A DNA stretch of 50,138 nt from Treponema sp. UBA1226 (GCA_002309195.1 DBWY01000009.1:1-50138), one strand, 5' to 3'. Positions 8,378-17,672 are shown, counted from the first letter of the stretch. Notes: a model not told the origin generated them from the sequence alone. Made by a program: numbers and translations.

Positions 8378-11300
8378 TTGAATAAAATAAAATCTTTTCG
8401 AAAATTATTTTTTCTCTTTGTTTTATTCACGCTGAATTTTATAACGGCACCTTGTCTTCTTTCTGCAGAAAGCTACTACTGGGAAAATCCTGAACGCATT
8501 TCATCTGGTGATGCAAGGTTCCCTAAGGCAATAAGCAGCGATTCTGTAAGTGCAATTTTCTGGCAGGATGTTGATGCAAAAAATTCACAGCTTTTTCTTT
8601 CATGCTCTATAAAAGTATCCGGCGGAATCTGGAAAAATCTTTCGCGTTTTGCAGGTCCTTTCCCTTATTCCGGTGAAGTTCCTGATTTATATTCTGCTGC
8701 GGTAAACTCTGCAGGAAAAATCTGTGTAAGTGTTCTTTCTGACTCAAACATGGTTTCTGTTTTTGAAACCGATGACTACGGAAATACTTTTAACAGAGTT
8801 GATTTTGCCAAACAGAATCTTCCTGTTGTTGCTCCTCGTATTTATTCATTAAAATCAGGTGACTTTATTTTATTTGCATCACTTGGAAAAGACGAATCTT
8901 TTTCGATGCTTACTTCGCGAAGCCATGATGGATTAAAGTGGAGTGAGTTTTCTGTTTTTGAACCTTCAAAAAATTTACGAAATCCGTTTCTGCCTGTTTT
9001 AGTTTCTTCTGATAAAGGAGAAATACTTTTTTTTCAGGCACAGTTGATGAGTGGAACTCGTCTTTCATATCAGCTTTATGCAACACGCTCGCGTTCAAAC
9101 GGAATGTCATGGAGCGCGGCAGAGTTAGTTACCGACCAGAGTTCGATGCAGTCGGGCGCTCAGGACGTGTTCAGTTCGTATCACAATCAGAGGCCGACAC
9201 TTTTATCTAAAGACGGAAAAACCTACGTAGCATGGGAGAGAACTCACTACAGCTCTGAAAACTCAAATATTTGTTTTGCCGAAATCGATACTAACTCTGC
9301 GCGCATTGTTTCTCAAGTTGAGCAGTTAACGAGCGAAGGAAACTGCTCGCGTCCTGTTTTATTCAGCTATCATGATAAGGTAAGCATAGTATGGTTTGAT
9401 ACGAGACAGGGTGCAGAAACTGTTTACTTTGCGCAGAAAGAAGGTGTGCTCTGGAGCGAAACAAAACTTTCTGATTCCGGAAAGTCTTCTATATTTTCTT
9501 ATCCGATTGTAACAGACGGTGGAAAAGAAATTTCATTTATATGGCAGTCAGGAAATTCTATTTACAGACTTTCTTCTGATACGACTGTAAGAAAACCGAC
9601 TGTCACTCCGATGACATATACTGCAGGACGTCACTCAAAAGATCAGAGAGTGCGCTATCAGGTTGCGCTTCCTTACGACAGTTCTGGAATTGCAGGTTAC
9701 TCATGGATATGGACAAAAGATAAAGACGAAGAAGTTCCTCATGTATTAAAAGAACTTCCGAGAGAAAAATATATTAACACAGAAGCTTCAGAAGAAGCAG
9801 AATACTTTTTAAAAGTGAGTGTTACTGACTATGCGGGTAACTGGTCAGAGCCTTTAGTTATTTCTTACTTCCGCGATCTTACGCCGCCTGCTGAACCTGT
9901 GATAAATCTTCCGGAGCTTGATACTTACGGATTTGTTACTGCAAACTCCTTTAACATCACGTGGAATACTGACAAAGAAAATACAGACTCTGACATTGCA
10001 GGTTATGCATGGAATATCGTAAAGCTTTCTGACCTTGATAAAAATCTTGCTTCTTCTAAAAAACGTCCGCTTGGCGAAGATAACGAAGACGTAAAGCAGA
10101 AGGTTGAAGATCTCAAGGCAAAATATGAAACTGCATCGTTCTCTTCTAAAGCTGTTCCACCTAAGCGCATAATGCAGCAGAAAGCAGATACTGTATTTTT
10201 AAATTATGCAAATGGAATTTATGTATTTTCTGTAAGGGCAATCGACGAAGTAGGTAATGTCGGTGAACCTTCTTATGCTGTCATTTATCTTAATAAATTT
10301 GAACCTTACACGAGCATTACTCAGGTAAAAAAATCATCGGATATCTTTGGTAATACAAGCCTCACGATTGACGGTACAGGCTTTACTTATGACGGAGTCA
10401 TTTCTGATATTTATCTTTCGGTTGAAGGCAGCACAGAAAATGCCCTTCATTTAAAGTATTCAACCGGAGACTATAAGATTAATTCTGACAACAGGATTTC
10501 TGACATAAAGCTTTCTAATCAGATGCCTAAGGGCAGATACTATATTTCTCTTTTACATACCGACCGTGGTCTTTATAAATCAAACATCGCGTTTACAATC
10601 GAAGAAAACGGTACTGTAAAGATTCAGAAGGAATACGAATATATTCCTGACTGGTTTGCATATTCTGCTTCTGGAAAACGAAACATCCAGATTGCATACA
10701 TATTATTAACGGTTCTCATGATATTTGCTCTTGCAGGAATTATTCTTGCAGTCAAGGGAATCGTAACAACTGTGCACGACTTTAATATGGTTAATCTTGA
10801 AGTCGAAGCACTTTTAAAAGGAGACGTTATGCCGTTACAGAAAAAACAGAAAGCCGTGGCCTTAAAGAAAAAAGGCGGCGGATTAAGATTTAAGCTTATT
10901 TTATTTACCGTTGTACTCATTCTTATGGTTACTCTCCTTGTATCCCTTCCGCTTGGATTTATAATGGTAAAGACTCAGGAGCAGAGCCTTTCTAAGGGAC
11001 TTGAAGACCGGGTTAACGTACTTCTCGAAAGCCTTTCTAGTGGTACTAAAGCGTATATGCCGTCAGAAAATGTACTTGAGTTAAGTTATCTTCCTAGTCA
11101 GTCGTCGGCTTTGACAGAAGCAAATTATGTAACGATTACAGGTTTTAAAACCGGCGAAGAAGATTTTGATAATGGAACTTTGGATTATGTCTGGGCTTCA
11201 AATGACGAAAGCATTACCGGTGAAGGTGAAAAAATAATTGATACTAAAAACTTTAGTGCAGGAAGTTCAAGAATTACAGATGAAAGCATCATAAAGATTG

Positions 11301-13045
11301 CAGAAACATGTAAGGAGCTTAATGCAAAAGTTTATGAAACTGCAGGTGAAATTGGAAACAATATTGCAAAGCTCAATGCAGAAGGTGCACAGCTTGCCCT
11401 TAAGACAGACTCGCGTTCTGTTGCACGACTTGAAGAAATTTCTGACATTACTTCTCAGCTTACGACACGAATGACAGAAACCATGAACAGTCTTTCTATC
11501 GAAAACAGTTCATCTTATCCACTGTATGACAGTAAGATTCTCGACAGAAACAATACAGAATATCTTTTCTATCGTCCTGTACTTTACAGATCCGGTAATT
11601 CAAAGACATTCGTTCGTGGAATCGTATTTATTTCGATTTCGACTAAATCCCTTATCCAGTCAATCAACTCTGCGCAGCGTACGATTATCCTTACCGCGAT
11701 GGGAATTGCATTCGTTGCAATTATCATCGGAACAATCTGCGCGGTTGTCCTTTCTTCTATCATCGTAAATCCGATTCGTAAACTTGCAAAGCATGTGCGC
11801 ATGATTGGAGAAACGGTTGATAAAGAAAAACTTGCAGGAAAAGAAATTGTAATTAAATCAAAAGACGAAATCGGTCAGCTTGGTGAAACCGTAAATGAAA
11901 TGACCCGCGCATTGGTTAAAGCTGCGCAGGATGAACACCTTTTGATGGATGGTAAAGTCGTTCAGCAGACATTCCTTCCTCTGCTTGTTGACCAGAAAGG
12001 TAATAAGCAGACGACGGCTGTAATAAAAGAGGGTAACCTTGACTTTGTAGGATACTACGAAGGTGCTTCGGGTGTATCAGGTGACTACTTTGATTATAAA
12101 AAGCTTGATGACAGATGGCATGTCGTAATCAAGTGTGACGTTTCGGGACATGGAGTTCCGGCTGCGTTATTGATGACTGTAGTTGCAACGCTTTTCCGAA
12201 AGCATTTTGAAAACTGGAATTTCTCTAAAAACGGAACTGACCTTACAAAGCTTGTCTGCGCGATAAACGACTTTATCGAAGGCCTTGGAATTAAAGGAAA
12301 GTTTGCAACGATTATTCTTTCACTTATCGATACAAAGACAGGTGATGTATATCTTTGTAACGCAGGTGACAATATTGTTCATATTTATGACAGTCAGAAA
12401 AAGAAGCAGACTGTTTTAACTCTTGCAGAAACTCCGGCCGCAGGACCTCTTCCTACATTCATGGTAGAAATGAAGGGTGGCTTTAAATTGGAAAAGGCAC
12501 ACCTTAATCCGGGTGATGTTCTTTTCCTCTATACTGACGGTATCGAAGAAGCTACGAGAAAATTCCGTGATGCAAACTTTGCCGTGATGAAGTGTGCAGA
12601 ACCTGGACTTAACGAAGGTGACATTCACGGAAACCATAAAGTCGGACTTGATTCTGAGCAGATGGAGCCTGAACGAGTAAGTGCAATTATCGAAGCTGTT
12701 CTTAACCACCGTACTTATGTTCTTGAAAAATATCATAACCCGGTAGCAGGTGAGCGCCTTGAGTTTGATTTTTCTAAATGTGACGGAACCGTAGAAGATG
12801 CCATCATGGCACTTGCGAGTGTCGAAAAAGTATTCCGTTTTTACAAGGATCCTGATGTTACGCCGAACGACCTTGTTCGCGTTGACAAAAAGATAGATGC
12901 ATATCTTAGAAAATGCTTTAACCGTTACGACTATTACTGTTCTGACAGACAGGAAATCGGCGAAGAATCTTCTTATTTATATTATACAAATTTACGTGAA
13001 GATGAACAGCTTGATGACCTTACGCTTGTGGCAGTTAGAATGTAG
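8378..13045 (+). CDS. Giant membrane SpoIIE/RsbU-type serine phosphatase with sialidase-like ectodomain
   Basis: The start is TTG at 8378, 7 bases after GGTGGGA. The protein has 1555 residues. A signal peptide (1-30) is followed by repeats with an Asp-box (TDDYGNTF) and strands such as VAWERTHYSSEN and VSIVWFDTRQ, suggesting a sialidase-like propeller. Ig/FN3-like modules follow (DLTPPAEPVINLP). Membrane segments lie near 769-795, 838-865 and 1103-1128, with a second extracytoplasmic sensor between the last two. A HAMP module (about 1120-1175) leads to a PP2C/SpoIIE phosphatase (about 1215-1555) with metal aspartates in SGDYFDY, DVSGHGVPAALL, YTDGIEEATR and DDLTLVAVRM. The catalytic domain carries an extra block of roughly 120 residues before the last motif. 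It probably dephosphorylates an anti-anti-sigma-like protein in response to an envelope signal. The genes upstream encode likely envelope partners. Confidence 0.85.
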   Translation: MNKIKSFRKLFFLFVLFTLNFITAPCLLSAESYYWENPERISSGDARFPKAISSDSVSAIFWQDVDAKNSQLFLSCSIKVSGGIWKNLSRFAGPFPYSGEVPDLYSAAVNSAGKICVSVLSDSNMVSVFETDDYGNTFNRVDFAKQNLPVVAPRIYSLKSGDFILFASLGKDESFSMLTSRSHDGLKWSEFSVFEPSKNLRNPFLPVLVSSDKGEILFFQAQLMSGTRLSYQLYATRSRSNGMSWSAAELVTDQSSMQSGAQDVFSSYHNQRPTLLSKDGKTYVAWERTHYSSENSNICFAEIDTNSARIVSQVEQLTSEGNCSRPVLFSYHDKVSIVWFDTRQGAETVYFAQKEGVLWSETKLSDSGKSSIFSYPIVTDGGKEISFIWQSGNSIYRLSSDTTVRKPTVTPMTYTAGRHSKDQRVRYQVALPYDSSGIAGYSWIWTKDKDEEVPHVLKELPREKYINTEASEEAEYFLKVSVTDYAGNWSEPLVISYFRDLTPPAEPVINLPELDTYGFVTANSFNITWNTDKENTDSDIAGYAWNIVKLSDLDKNLASSKKRPLGEDNEDVKQKVEDLKAKYETASFSSKAVPPKRIMQQKADTVFLNYANGIYVFSVRAIDEVGNVGEPSYAVIYLNKFEPYTSITQVKKSSDIFGNTSLTIDGTGFTYDGVISDIYLSVEGSTENALHLKYSTGDYKINSDNRISDIKLSNQMPKGRYYISLLHTDRGLYKSNIAFTIEENGTVKIQKEYEYIPDWFAYSASGKRNIQIAYILLTVLMIFALAGIILAVKGIVTTVHDFNMVNLEVEALLKGDVMPLQKKQKAVALKKKGGGLRFKLILFTVVLILMVTLLVSLPLGFIMVKTQEQSLSKGLEDRVNVLLESLSSGTKAYMPSENVLELSYLPSQSSALTEANYVTITGFKTGEEDFDNGTLDYVWASNDESITGEGEKIIDTKNFSAGSSRITDESIIKIAETCKELNAKVYETAGEIGNNIAKLNAEGAQLALKTDSRSVARLEEISDITSQLTTRMTETMNSLSIENSSSYPLYDSKILDRNNTEYLFYRPVLYRSGNSKTFVRGIVFISISTKSLIQSINSAQRTIILTAMGIAFVAIIIGTICAVVLSSIIVNPIRKLAKHVRMIGETVDKEKLAGKEIVIKSKDEIGQLGETVNEMTRALVKAAQDEHLLMDGKVVQQTFLPLLVDQKGNKQTTAVIKEGNLDFVGYYEGASGVSGDYFDYKKLDDRWHVVIKCDVSGHGVPAALLMTVVATLFRKHFENWNFSKNGTDLTKLVCAINDFIEGLGIKGKFATIILSLIDTKTGDVYLCNAGDNIVHIYDSQKKKQTVLTLAETPAAGPLPTFMVEMKGGFKLEKAHLNPGDVLFLYTDGIEEATRKFRDANFAVMKCAEPGLNEGDIHGNHKVGLDSEQMEPERVSAIIEAVLNHRTYVLEKYHNPVAGERLEFDFSKCDGTVEDAIMALASVEKVFRFYKDPDVTPNDLVRVDKKIDAYLRKCFNRYDYYCSDRQEIGEESSYLYYTNLREDEQLDDLTLVAVRM

Positions 13046-13115
13046 GCGGCGCCCGTACAAGCGACAGCTTTTTTTTGACTTGACGGCAGGTGCGTCGGTC
13101 GCAGTGAGGATGTAA
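13028..13115 (+). repeat. Imperfect echo of the phosphatase gene 3' end
   Basis: The last 18 bases of the phosphatase gene (13028-13045, VAVRM-stop) recur at 13098-13115 with 14 of 18 identities, again reading VAVRM-stop and preceded by FDLT, like DDLT in the true end. The space between is GC-rich and holds T8 (13069-13076). It may be a decayed partial duplication. The second copy also supplies the GAGGA ribosome site of the next gene. Confidence 0.45.
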
Positions 13116-13119
13116 AAAT

Positions 13120-13995
13120 ATGGATAAATTTGTTAGTTGCACGCTAAAAGAAAAAGCTGGACTTGTTATTGGTGCCATTGTTACGGCTGCGGTCGGTGGT
13201 TTGAATTTATTCGAGAGAATTCTGCCTGTGTCATTTTCATTCTTTATGTTTTGTGGTATTCCGTTATTTATATTTCAGAGATCTATGTTTTACAAATATA
13301 AAATTGAAAATAATACTTTGATTGTAAAAAAATTCTTTAAAACGCAAGTGTATGATTTTGATCAAATAGATAAAATATTTTTACCTGCAAATACATATGA
13401 ACGTTTTTTTGCATTGATTTTTTCGCATGAAACTGTAAAAATACTGACAGATAAAAACATTGCACTACTTATAAAATACTTTTTTGAGAACAATATTGAA
13501 GAGATTTATAAAAGAAAATTCCCTGAACTGGATGCATCAAAAAGATTTGTCTATAAAAATGTGATTTACCCGTCAAAGTATAAAAGATTAAAACTCTTTA
13601 TCCTTTTTTTAATTTTCTTTTTTATTTGTCTTGATTTATATTTTGAGCGCAGATACGATTGGGAAGCATATTTTTACTCGGCTTTAGTATTATTGTCGTC
13701 TATAATATCCTTGATTGTTGTTTTATTGTCTTATAGAACTCCAAAACCGTCTGAGCACGAAAACGATTACATCGATAAAGATGGTGTTCATCTTTTTGAT
13801 GCGGAAATACCTTTTTCTCAGATTTCAGAAATCTACAAAACCTGCTCGATATGGGGCTCGTCTAAATTTCATATTAAAACAAAAAATAATACAGACTATG
13901 TAATGCCGGGATATTTTATTAATGGCGATGTCTTATACGAAATGTATATGATGCGAAGAATATCTGAAGCTAAAAAGTCTGAGTCTTCCGAGTAG
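13120..13995 (+). CDS. Membrane protein with two transmembrane pair plus PH-like modules
   Basis: This 291-residue protein shows an internal two-fold plan. Hydrophobic pairs at about 14-55 and 150-205 are each followed by a beta-rich stretch resembling a bacterial PH domain (IENNTLIVKKFFKTQVYDFD; DKDGVHLFDAEIPFSQISEI). There is no signal peptide; the first helix acts as an anchor. GAGGA lies 12 bases before the ATG. The gene is more AT-rich than its neighbours and lies between two GC-rich gaps sharing a 10-base inverted repeat, so it may have been inserted or locally rearranged. I do not recognise a specific family. Confidence 0.7.
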   Translation: MDKFVSCTLKEKAGLVIGAIVTAAVGGLNLFERILPVSFSFFMFCGIPLFIFQRSMFYKYKIENNTLIVKKFFKTQVYDFDQIDKIFLPANTYERFFALIFSHETVKILTDKNIALLIKYFFENNIEEIYKRKFPELDASKRFVYKNVIYPSKYKRLKLFILFLIFFFICLDLYFERRYDWEAYFYSALVLLSSIISLIVVLLSYRTPKPSEHENDYIDKDGVHLFDAEIPFSQISEIYKTCSIWGSSKFHIKTKNNTDYVMPGYFINGDVLYEMYMMRRISEAKKSESSE

Positions 13996-14061
13996 TCACC
14001 CCCTAATTGCTATCTAAGCCCGCGTGCCAATCCGTGCCGTGCACCTGCCGACTCGACCACC
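13996..14061. repeat. GC-rich intergenic segment sharing sequence with other gaps
   Basis: Unusually GC-rich for this DNA. GCACCTGCCG (14041-14050) is the exact inverse of CGGCAGGTGC at 13084-13093, across the intervening gene. TAAGCCCGCGTGCCAA (14015-14030) matches TAAGCCCTGTGCCAA at 23211-23225 apart from one short difference. No reading frame or tRNA is apparent. Probably a dispersed intergenic repeat. Confidence 0.45.
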
Positions 14062-14090
14062 TTGTAATACCCCTTGAAAATCGCTATAAT
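14062..14090 (+). promoter_or_regulatory. Strong sigma-70 promoter of the DEAD-box/ABC-F operon
   Basis: TTGTAA (14062-14067), a 17-base spacer, and a perfect TATAAT (14085-14090). The start of transcription would be near 14097, leaving a leader of about 77 bases with AAGG 7 bases before the ATG. This contrasts with the leaderless promoters elsewhere in the window. Confidence 0.7.
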
Positions 14091-14173
14091 AGAATGAAAT
14101 TAATGGAAAATTGTGTACTTTTTTGCATTAATTCAGCTTAAAGTGACTATTTTTATAAATTTAAGGTATATAT

Positions 14174-15808
14174 ATGGATTTTAAAGATTTTAATCTGGAT
14201 TCGCGTTTGATGGAAGGAATCCAGAACGCCGGTTATGAAAAATGTACGCCGGTTCAGGAGCAGGTAATTTCTGCCAGTGGTGATGGAAGTGATTTGTATG
14301 TTCAGTCTCAGACTGGAACGGGAAAAACAGCTGCATATTTGATTGCAGTAATGCAGGAGATTCTTACAAAGAGTGAATGCAGCGGAAAAAAAGTTCTTGT
14401 ACTTGTTCCGACAAGAGAACTTGCTGTTCAGGTAGAAATGGAATGCAAAACTTTGTGTGAAAAAACGGGTCTTGTTCCGTTCAGCTTTTATGGCGGAGTA
14501 GGCTACGAAAAACAGGTTAAGGCAATCGAAAAGGGTGTTGATATTTTAGTTGCAACACCTGGTCGTATTATAGATCTTCAGGAGCAGAAAAAACTTGATT
14601 TATCAAATGTCGGTTTTGCAATTATCGATGAAGCAGACAGAATGTTTGACATGGGATTTTATCCTGACTTAAGAATTATTTTAAAACATCTGCCTCAGGC
14701 TGAACAGAGACAGACAATGCTTTTTTCTGCAACGCTCAATACTTACGTAAAAAACCTTGCGTGGGAATATACTCGTGATGCAAAAGAAATTACAATCGAA
14801 GCAGAAAATATTACTGTTGATGAAATTGATCAGGAACTCATTCATGTTTCAAGTGATGAAAAGACAAAGCTTCTCATTGGAATTTTAAGCCGTGAAAAAC
14901 CTGAAAGCACAATCATTTTCTGCAATACAAAAAAAGGCTGCGAGATTTTAGGGAAGCGTCTTGCATTAAACGGCTTTTCTTCTGAATACATCATCGGAGA
15001 TATGCAGCAGTCACGACGCTTAAAGGTTTTAAATGACTTTAAGGCAGGAAAAGTTTCTATTCTCGTTGCAACAGATGTTGCAGCCCGCGGAATCGATGTA
15101 ACTGACCTTGCTATGGTTGTAAACTACGACCTTCCTAACGAACCGGAAAATTATGTTCATCGTATCGGAAGAACTGCACGTGCAGGTAAATCGGGAAAGG
15201 CTTATACATTCTGTTCAGAAAAAGATGTTTACGATTTAATGCCGATTGAACGCTATATCGGAAAATCAATTCCATCTCGCGTATGCAATTCAGAAATGAC
15301 AGGCGAGGATAAGAGCGAAGGAATTTACATTAAGCTTGATTCTTATGGTGATGATGATAACTTTGATAAGCGTGGTAGAGATTCTAAAAGAGGTGGCCGT
15401 GGTAACGGTCGTGACTCTGGCCGTAATGGACGTTCCGATAGACGTGATGGACGCTCAAACGGCGGACGCAGAAATGAAAAACGTTCAAATGCAGATTCAT
15501 ACAAGAAAGACAGAAGAGATTATGCAAAAGAGCGTGAAGAACTTTCTAACCTTAGTTTTGAAGAGCGCATGGAAGTATACAAGAAAAAGTATGCAGACAA
15601 AAAAGGCAGCGACAGTAAAAAAAGATTTGACGGTAAAAAATCAAATTCAAAATTCGCTGGAAAAAATTCAAACTATAAGAACAATAAAAAATATGACGCA
15701 AAGAAAAACAAAGCTCCTTCTGGAAAGAAAGTTTACGACAACAATAAGAAGGGCGTAAAGAAGCAGGGACTCTTTGCAAAAATTAAAGCATTTTTTGGGA
15801 GAAAATAG
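14174..15808 (+). CDS. DEAD-box ATP-dependent RNA helicase with basic low-complexity tail
   Basis: This 544-residue protein has all the DEAD-box motifs in order: Q motif (GYEKCTPVQEQVI), Walker A SQTGTGKT (residues about 43-50), PTRELAVQ, ATPGR, DEAD, SAT, TIIFCNT, ATDVAARGIDV and HRIGRTARAG. The RecA-like domains end near residue 370. The remaining 170 residues are low complexity: first RGG/RGR-like repeats (about 400-445), then Lys/Asn/Ser-rich. Such tails bind RNA non-specifically, as in CsdA/RhlE-type helicases involved in ribosome assembly or cold adaptation. It has its own promoter and a moderately long leader. The ABC-F ATG follows its stop directly, so both are co-transcribed. Confidence 0.93.
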   Translation: MDFKDFNLDSRLMEGIQNAGYEKCTPVQEQVISASGDGSDLYVQSQTGTGKTAAYLIAVMQEILTKSECSGKKVLVLVPTRELAVQVEMECKTLCEKTGLVPFSFYGGVGYEKQVKAIEKGVDILVATPGRIIDLQEQKKLDLSNVGFAIIDEADRMFDMGFYPDLRIILKHLPQAEQRQTMLFSATLNTYVKNLAWEYTRDAKEITIEAENITVDEIDQELIHVSSDEKTKLLIGILSREKPESTIIFCNTKKGCEILGKRLALNGFSSEYIIGDMQQSRRLKVLNDFKAGKVSILVATDVAARGIDVTDLAMVVNYDLPNEPENYVHRIGRTARAGKSGKAYTFCSEKDVYDLMPIERYIGKSIPSRVCNSEMTGEDKSEGIYIKLDSYGDDDNFDKRGRDSKRGGRGNGRDSGRNGRSDRRDGRSNGGRRNEKRSNADSYKKDRRDYAKEREELSNLSFEERMEVYKKKYADKKGSDSKKRFDGKKSNSKFAGKNSNYKNNKKYDAKKNKAPSGKKVYDNNKKGVKKQGLFAKIKAFFGRK

Positions 15809-17446
15809 ATGATTACAGTAAGTGACGTAAGCTTAAGGTTCAGCGAGAAACCACTTTTTAAAGATGTAAATTTAAAATTTACACCGGGCAACTGTTATGG
15901 AATTATCGGTGCAAACGGTGCAGGAAAATCTACGTTTTTAAAAGTTCTTTCAGGTGAGCTTGAACACGATTCAGGAACCATTACGATGACTCCGGGTGAG
16001 CGAATGGCAGTTTTAAAGCAGGACCACTTTGCTTACGACAGTTACTCGGTAAAAGATACTGTAATGATGGGTTTCCCAAAACTTTACGAATGTGCAAAAG
16101 CTCGTGAAGCAATTTATGAAAAATCAGATTTTACAGAAGAAGACGGAATAAAAGCAAGCGAACTTGAAGGCGAGTTTTCTGAGCTCGGCGGATGGGAAGC
16201 AGAAAACCAGATTGAACAGATGCTTTCTGGCCTTGGACTTGAAGAAGAACATCATGACAAGATGATGAGCGACCTTGACGAAAGCCAGAAAGTCCGCGTT
16301 CTTCTTGCTCAGGCACTTTTTGGAAATCCAGATATTCTTCTTCTCGACGAACCTACAAACGGTCTTGATCTTGAGTCAATCAGCTGGCTTGAAGACTTTT
16401 TAATTGAATTCCCTAACACTGTAATTGTTGTTTCGCATGACCGTCACTTTTTAAACGCTGTATGTACTTATATCTGCGACATCGACTACGGAAAAATAAG
16501 TCAGTTTACAGGTAACTACGACTTCTGGTATCAGATGAGCCAGATCATGCAGCGTCAGGCAAAAGACCAGGCTAAAAAACGCGAAGAAAAAATGGCAGAC
16601 TTAAAGGAGTTTATCCTTCGCTTTGCTTCTAACGCAGCTAAATCAAAGCAGGCAACAAGCCGCAAAAAGATTTATGATAAACTTGCACTCGAAGAACTTC
16701 CTGTTACAAGCCGCAAGTTCCCTTATGTAAACTTTAAGGCAGACCGCGAAATCGGTAACAACGTCCTCGAAGTTAAAAATCTCTGCGTTAAAGAAGACGG
16801 AATCGAATTATTAAAAGATTATAATCTTGTAGTAAACCGTACAGATAAAATTGCTTTTGTCGGAATTGAACACAATTCAATTTCTGCGCTCTTTGATATC
16901 ATCACAGGAACTAAAAAAGCAGACAGCGGTGAATATTTCTGGGGACAGACAACATCTAATTCTTATCTCCCACGCGATAATTCAGAATTCTTTAATAACG
17001 ATTACAATATTACAGACTGGCTGCGCCAGTATTCACCTGATCAGGATGATGCGTATGTTCGCGGATTTTTGGGAAGAATGCTTTTCTCTGGTGATGAATC
17101 ATTAAAGCCTGTAAAGGTTTTATCCGGTGGAGAAAAGGTGCGCTGTATGCTTTCAAAGCTCCAGTTATCAGGTGCAAACGTTCTTATTCTTGATGATCCT
17201 ACAAACCATCTTGACCTTGAGTCGATTCAGAGTTTAAACGAAGCACTCACTTCTTTTTCTGGAGTAATTCTTTTTACAAGTCACGACCACGAGTTTATTC
17301 AGTCGATTGCAAACAGAATCATCGAAATTACACCTAACGGCGTAATCGACCGCATGATGGAATTTGACGATTACAGAAAAGACGAGCAGGTTATTGAGCT
17401 TCGCAATAAATACTACGAAGGTAGCGGGAAAAAGATAAGATATTAG
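15809..17446 (+). CDS. ABC-F family ATPase (YkpA/YbiT-like)
   Basis: This 545-residue soluble protein has two ABC domains: Walker A GANGAGKST (about 36-44), Walker B ILLLDEPTNGLDLESI, and a second half with LSGGEKVRCMLSKLQ and ILDDPTNHLDLE. The linker holds the KSKQATSRKK motif typical of the YkpA/YbiT group. There are no membrane segments. ABC-F proteins act on the ribosome as translation factors rather than as transporters. The first domain's signature is degenerate (DLDESQKVRVLLAQ rather than LSGGEK), and the second Walker A is changed to GIEHNSIS, so ATP use by the second site may be impaired. The start is immediately after the helicase stop, so it is translationally linked. Confidence 0.9.
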   Translation: MITVSDVSLRFSEKPLFKDVNLKFTPGNCYGIIGANGAGKSTFLKVLSGELEHDSGTITMTPGERMAVLKQDHFAYDSYSVKDTVMMGFPKLYECAKAREAIYEKSDFTEEDGIKASELEGEFSELGGWEAENQIEQMLSGLGLEEEHHDKMMSDLDESQKVRVLLAQALFGNPDILLLDEPTNGLDLESISWLEDFLIEFPNTVIVVSHDRHFLNAVCTYICDIDYGKISQFTGNYDFWYQMSQIMQRQAKDQAKKREEKMADLKEFILRFASNAAKSKQATSRKKIYDKLALEELPVTSRKFPYVNFKADREIGNNVLEVKNLCVKEDGIELLKDYNLVVNRTDKIAFVGIEHNSISALFDIITGTKKADSGEYFWGQTTSNSYLPRDNSEFFNNDYNITDWLRQYSPDQDDAYVRGFLGRMLFSGDESLKPVKVLSGGEKVRCMLSKLQLSGANVLILDDPTNHLDLESIQSLNEALTSFSGVILFTSHDHEFIQSIANRIIEITPNGVIDRMMEFDDYRKDEQVIELRNKYYEGSGKKIRY

Positions 17447-17534
17447 TTCGAAATTTCTGGCATCGTACTGCATTCGCATAGGATTCTGCATAGATATAAA
17501 ATCTCCTCAAATAAATTTACTCAAAAAAAATTAA

Positions 17535-17672
17535 AAAGATCCTGATGTTTATGAAAATCCTTCGATAGAATACGGAATCGTAACATGGGACAACGGACAT
17601 ATTGACTGCTCACCAGATTATATGTACGAAAACAGCTGTGAATATAATACAAAAGAAGTTATTTCTGCATGA
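17535..17672 (+). pseudogene. Remnant of a DUF2442 protein gene
   Basis: Within a 323-base gap, this frame reads DPDVYENPSIEYGIVTWDNG, then HIDCSPDYMYENS to a TGA at 17670. The pattern GIVTWDNGHIDCSPDYMYE matches the C-terminal part of DUF2442 (NE0471 N-terminal-like) proteins. No start codon is available, and an in-frame stop precedes it in an A-rich tract (17533-17537). Removing one A would extend the frame to KLKDPDVYE, the usual family sequence. I read it as a decayed gene, perhaps of a former DUF4160/DUF2442 toxin-antitoxin-like pair. The rest of the gap (17447-17534, 17673-17710) shows nothing else. Confidence 0.6.

Noticed and set aside
12416..12736. 106-codon minus-strand frame inside the phosphatase gene
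   Set aside because: Antisense to the conserved PP2C domain; no start signal and no recognisable product.
15336..15758. 140-codon frame inside the DEAD-box gene tail
   Set aside because: An alternate frame of a low-complexity Lys/Arg/Gly-rich region; methionine-rich repeats without a start signal.
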